Source of the DNA: JBOHNM01 sp050730675
Lineage (GTDB): Bacteria; Planctomycetota; Phycisphaerae; Phycisphaerales; UBA1924
Reading direction: 5' to 3'
Assembly (NCBI GenBank): GCA_050730675.1
Contig: JBOHNM010000123.1
Coordinates: forward strand, 1 to 12,324
Length of the DNA stretch: 12,324 bases
A program made the position numbers and the translations under genes. Under the pieces are notes generated by a model. It was not told the DNA's origin. It made no database searches and saw only the letters and a program-made list of their open reading frames with translations. This document shows, piece after piece, positions 5,029 to 12,324 of this stretch (positions within the stretch are counted from its first letter, which is position 1; each line of letters begins with the position of its first letter).

Positions 5029-7748
5029 TTGCCGGGCTCCGAATCGGCTTGGCGCAAACTGAGAGCTGCGGCCTGCAGCGCGGTCCGGACGTCCAGCGCC
5101 GGCGGCTTGCGATCCAGGACGATCACTTGGCTCGCCACCGATGCAGGAACTTCACCTCCAAATACGACGGCGCGGCGTCCGGCGTCGGCAACCAGAAACT
5201 CGGTGAGTTCCCGGGCGCGATCGCCCGGCTCATCGATCACGAGCAGCGGTGTTTGGATCCGAGGGGACCATGGCCCGGGCGCCGTCGTGACGCCGAGGTT
5301 TTTCAGGAGCGAGCAGGCATACGCCCGCATACGAACATCGGAAAGGTCGACACACGCCGCTTCTTCGGTTTCCTGCAGGTGCGAGTTCGCGCCGCCGAGG
5401 GGTTGAGGCTTTGCCGGCAGCGTCAGCCGGATTGTTGTGCCCTTGCCCGGCTGTGAGCGAATATCCGTCGATCCGCCGGCGTTGACCACCGAACCTCTCA
5501 CGAGGGCAAGCCCGAGCCCCGTCGAGATGCCCCGGGTCTTGGTAGTGAAGAATGGCTCCATGCATCTCCGAACGACCTCCGCGGACATGCCGGGGCCGTC
5601 GTCGGATACTTCCACGACCACGCTGCCGGCGTCGTCGGCGACTGAAGCGGAGATCGCGACTCGGCCGTGACCTCGCGATTTCAATGCATCGCCCGCGTTC
5701 TGGACCAAATTGTAAATGGCTTGGGTCAGCCGGTGCGGCGACATTGCCACCAGCGGCCCCTTGGTCGGCATCGAGCCTTCGAACGTCACCCCGCGCGGCA
5801 GGGCGTTGCGGAGGAACGGTGAAACGTCCGCCCACCACGAATTGAGATCGGTGTGCTCTCCGGATGCTTGGGCGTGCTCCGGGCTCAGAGAAAATAGACG
5901 CAGGCCGCGACTGAGCCGCTTGAGATATTCGCACGCCTGAGCGATGGCGCTGACATCCTCCTGGGCGGTCGCCGGCAAGTCCATGTGCTCGAGCGCATCG
6001 ATACGCATGGACACCGGCAGCAGCAGGTTCCCCATGTCGTGCCCAAGCCCAGCGGCCAAGGTGCCGATCGACGCCAGGCGGTCTGCGGCGCGGAGCCTCT
6101 CGTGGGAAGTCTCCAACTCGCTCGTGCGCTCGCGGACAAGCTGTTCGAGGTGCTCGCGGTGCCGCTGGATTTCCTGCTCGGCCAGCTTCCTGGCGCTGAT
6201 GTCCTCGACGATCGCGATCATCCGCTGAACGCTGCCGCGTTCATCCAGCAAGGGTGAAATGGTGACGTTCACCCATACAGGCGAACCGTCGCCCCGCACA
6301 TAACGCTTTTCGATGGCGAATTCACCCCGTTCGCTCCGCGCTACCTGCGCCAGCAGTTCGTTGCTCGGCGCCGAGTCTTCGGGGTGGTTCAAGTCCTGGC
6401 AGGACATCCGCGTGAGTTCATCCGCGGATCGACCGAGGATTTGCATGAACCGGCCGTTCACTTCGAGCAACCGTCCGCTCAGGCCCATCAGCGCGATTCC
6501 CACAGCTGCCTGGCGGAACATCGCTTGCAGGCGGCTCTCGCGTTCGCGCAGCGCCCGCTCGGCGTTCTTCCGATCCGTGATGTCCACGAGCATATTGATC
6601 GCGCCGACGACCGTGCCTTGAGCGTCCAAGAGAGGCTCGGGGTGCGGCAAGACATTGGACCGGCTGCCGTCGGGCCGCTCGATGACAATCTCTTCCTTGC
6701 GGACCGGCCGTGCATCGCGCACCGCGATGGCCATCGGGCATTGGTCCAACGGCAACGGCGAGCCGTCAACTCTGAAGATTCGCAGCGATCCACACCAGCG
6801 GTCGGTCTCAAGATCAGGCGTTCGCCCCCAAAGCGCCACCGCAGCATCGTTGTAGAGCGTGATTCTGCCCTCGGCGTCGCAGGTGTAAACCGCCGCTGGA
6901 AGACACTGCACAAGTTGGCGGTAGCGACGTTCGCTATCGCTCAACGCCTGCTCTGCACGCTTGCGCTCGGAGTTGTCGCGTGCGACGATGGAGAAGTGCT
7001 CCAGCGTTCCGTCGGGAGTATGGTGCGCGAGCACCACCTGCGAAACCGGGATTTCACGACCGCGGCGGCCCACCAGAGCCGACTCCCCGAACCACATTCC
7101 CTCTCGCGCGGCGGTTGGAAGCGCCTTGGTGCGTGTGAGCTCAGCTGCCCACGGCGGCAGATAAGTCGTGAGGTGTCCCGAAGCCTCGGCGCCTGGAACG
7201 AGACCAAGCATGGATTGCCCGCCTTTGTTCACCTGCAGCACGCGACCGTCCTTGTCGACCCTCGCGACAAAGTCGGTTGCACGCTCAAGCAGGTCCGCCA
7301 AGTGCGCCTGCTCACGCTCAGCGAGAGCCACTTCTCGCGCGGCCTGCTCGCGGACCTGCTGCGACAGTCGCTGAAGGTCGACGAAAACCCGGACCTTGGT
7401 GCGGAGAATCTCGGGCACGATCGGGGCCAGCACGTAATCCACGGCGCCAAGCTCGTACCCGCGACGGGCGTGGAGTTCATCCGCATGCGCCGTCACAAAG
7501 ATGATCGGCGTGTGCGAAGACCGTTTGCGGCCACGGATGAGCACCGCCGTTTCAAACCCGTCCATGACCGGCATGTTGATGTCGAGCAGGATCACGGCGA
7601 ATTCGTGCTGGAGCACCTGCTTGAGCGCTTCCGCACCCGATGCGGCCGCCACGACCTCCAATCCCGGCTCCTCCAGGATGGAGCGATAGACCAGCAGCTT
7701 CTCCGGCAGGTCATCCACTACCAGGATTTTGATCGGACTGTTGGGCAT
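5025..7748 (-). CDS. Hybrid sensor kinase: REC-PAS-PAS-PAS-HisKA-HATPase with C-terminal pseudo-receiver
   Basis: The 907-residue product has no membrane segment and is probably cytoplasmic. Domains: N-terminal receiver (7-125; D12, D13, phospho-acceptor D56, T86), a coiled linker, PAS1 (about 146-260), PAS2 (about 272-395), PAS3 (about 403-520), then a dimerisation helix with His570 in GLGHDMGNLL. The ATPase domain follows: N680/N684 in the N box, DDGPGM (716-721), EPFFTTK (731-737) and GLGLALV (744-750). About 115 further residues end the protein and resemble a degenerate receiver (candidate D839, K881-P882). The N-terminal receiver has Ala108 where the conserved Lys of a KP motif is expected (YVLAPIVPEIL). 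The ATG at 7748, with GGAA upstream and 29 nt after the previous stop, is preferred over GTG at 7793, which overlaps the preceding gene and has no ribosome binding site. The stop overlaps the receiver gene by 4 nt. Confidence 0.9.
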   Translation of the reverse strand: MPNSPIKILVVDDLPEKLLVYRSILEEPGLEVVAAASGAEALKQVLQHEFAVILLDINMPVMDGFETAVLIRGRKRSSHTPIIFVTAHADELHARRGYELGAVDYVLAPIVPEILRTKVRVFVDLQRLSQQVREQAAREVALAEREQAHLADLLERATDFVARVDKDGRVLQVNKGGQSMLGLVPGAEASGHLTTYLPPWAAELTRTKALPTAAREGMWFGESALVGRRGREIPVSQVVLAHHTPDGTLEHFSIVARDNSERKRAEQALSDSERRYRQLVQCLPAAVYTCDAEGRITLYNDAAVALWGRTPDLETDRWCGSLRIFRVDGSPLPLDQCPMAIAVRDARPVRKEEIVIERPDGSRSNVLPHPEPLLDAQGTVVGAINMLVDITDRKNAERALRERESRLQAMFRQAAVGIALMGLSGRLLEVNGRFMQILGRSADELTRMSCQDLNHPEDSAPSNELLAQVARSERGEFAIEKRYVRGDGSPVWVNVTISPLLDERGSVQRMIAIVEDISARKLAEQEIQRHREHLEQLVRERTSELETSHERLRAADRLASIGTLAAGLGHDMGNLLLPVSMRIDALEHMDLPATAQEDVSAIAQACEYLKRLSRGLRLFSLSPEHAQASGEHTDLNSWWADVSPFLRNALPRGVTFEGSMPTKGPLVAMSPHRLTQAIYNLVQNAGDALKSRGHGRVAISASVADDAGSVVVEVSDDGPGMSAEVVRRCMEPFFTTKTRGISTGLGLALVRGSVVNAGGSTDIRSQPGKGTTIRLTLPAKPQPLGGANSHLQETEEAACVDLSDVRMRAYACSLLKNLGVTTAPGPWSPRIQTPLLVIDEPGDRARELTEFLVADAGRRAVVFGGEVPASVASQVIVLDRKPPALDVRTALQAAALSLRQADSEPGK

Positions 7749-7777
7749 CTCGCTGGTTCCGTCGATTGGCTGCTGGA

Positions 7778-12324
<4,547 letters not shown>

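Overview
The window is GC-rich bacterial chromosome, judged by eye. It holds 11 likely protein genes, two of them cut by the window edges. No tRNA, rRNA, CRISPR array, transposase or phage gene was recognised. The gene mix (YciE/YciF-type ferritin-like proteins, a glycine-zipper stress protein, a BON lipoprotein, a DUF3309 micro-protein and a poly-HAMP hybrid kinase with several receivers) is typical of environmental Planctomycetota, Acidobacteriota or Deltaproteobacteria-like groups. The sequence alone does not settle the phylum. The lipoprotein signals point to a Gram-negative-type envelope.

Left part (1-4590) is a patchwork of small stress or envelope genes. A very basic 46-aa protein (93-233, minus) is followed by the first codons of another minus-strand gene at the window edge. 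Diverging from it is a ferritin-like protein that has lost nearly all candidate metal ligands (533-1243), then a DUF3309 membrane micro-protein (1257-1412) and a clear terminator. On the minus strand lie a BON-domain lipoprotein (2530-2997), a glycine-zipper general-stress protein (1902-2462), a terminator-like hairpin, and a 25-aa hydrophobic peptide (1683-1760). After a gene-free stretch (2998-3541) come an intact YciE/YciF ferritin-like gene (3542-4111) and a small BamE-like lipoprotein (4171-4590), both plus strand.

Right part (4606-12324) is one leftward signalling operon of three genes. The first is a very large hybrid kinase running off the right edge. Its visible part has six 92-residue HAMP units plus the start of a seventh, then GAF, coiled coil, HisKA, HATPase and three receivers, the middle one degenerate. 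The second is a REC-PAS-PAS-PAS-HisKA-HATPase kinase with a possible C-terminal pseudo-receiver. The third is a lone NarL-like receiver with no output domain, whose GTG start overlaps the kinase stop by 4 nt. No Hpt or DNA-binding domain is visible, so the module seems to act through protein contacts or through partners encoded elsewhere.

The most noteworthy items are the paired intact and ligand-less ferritin-like proteins, the unannotated hyperbasic and hydrophobic micro-proteins, the poly-HAMP array whose units are nearly identical in protein but differ at synonymous sites, and the several atypical receivers in the kinase operon.
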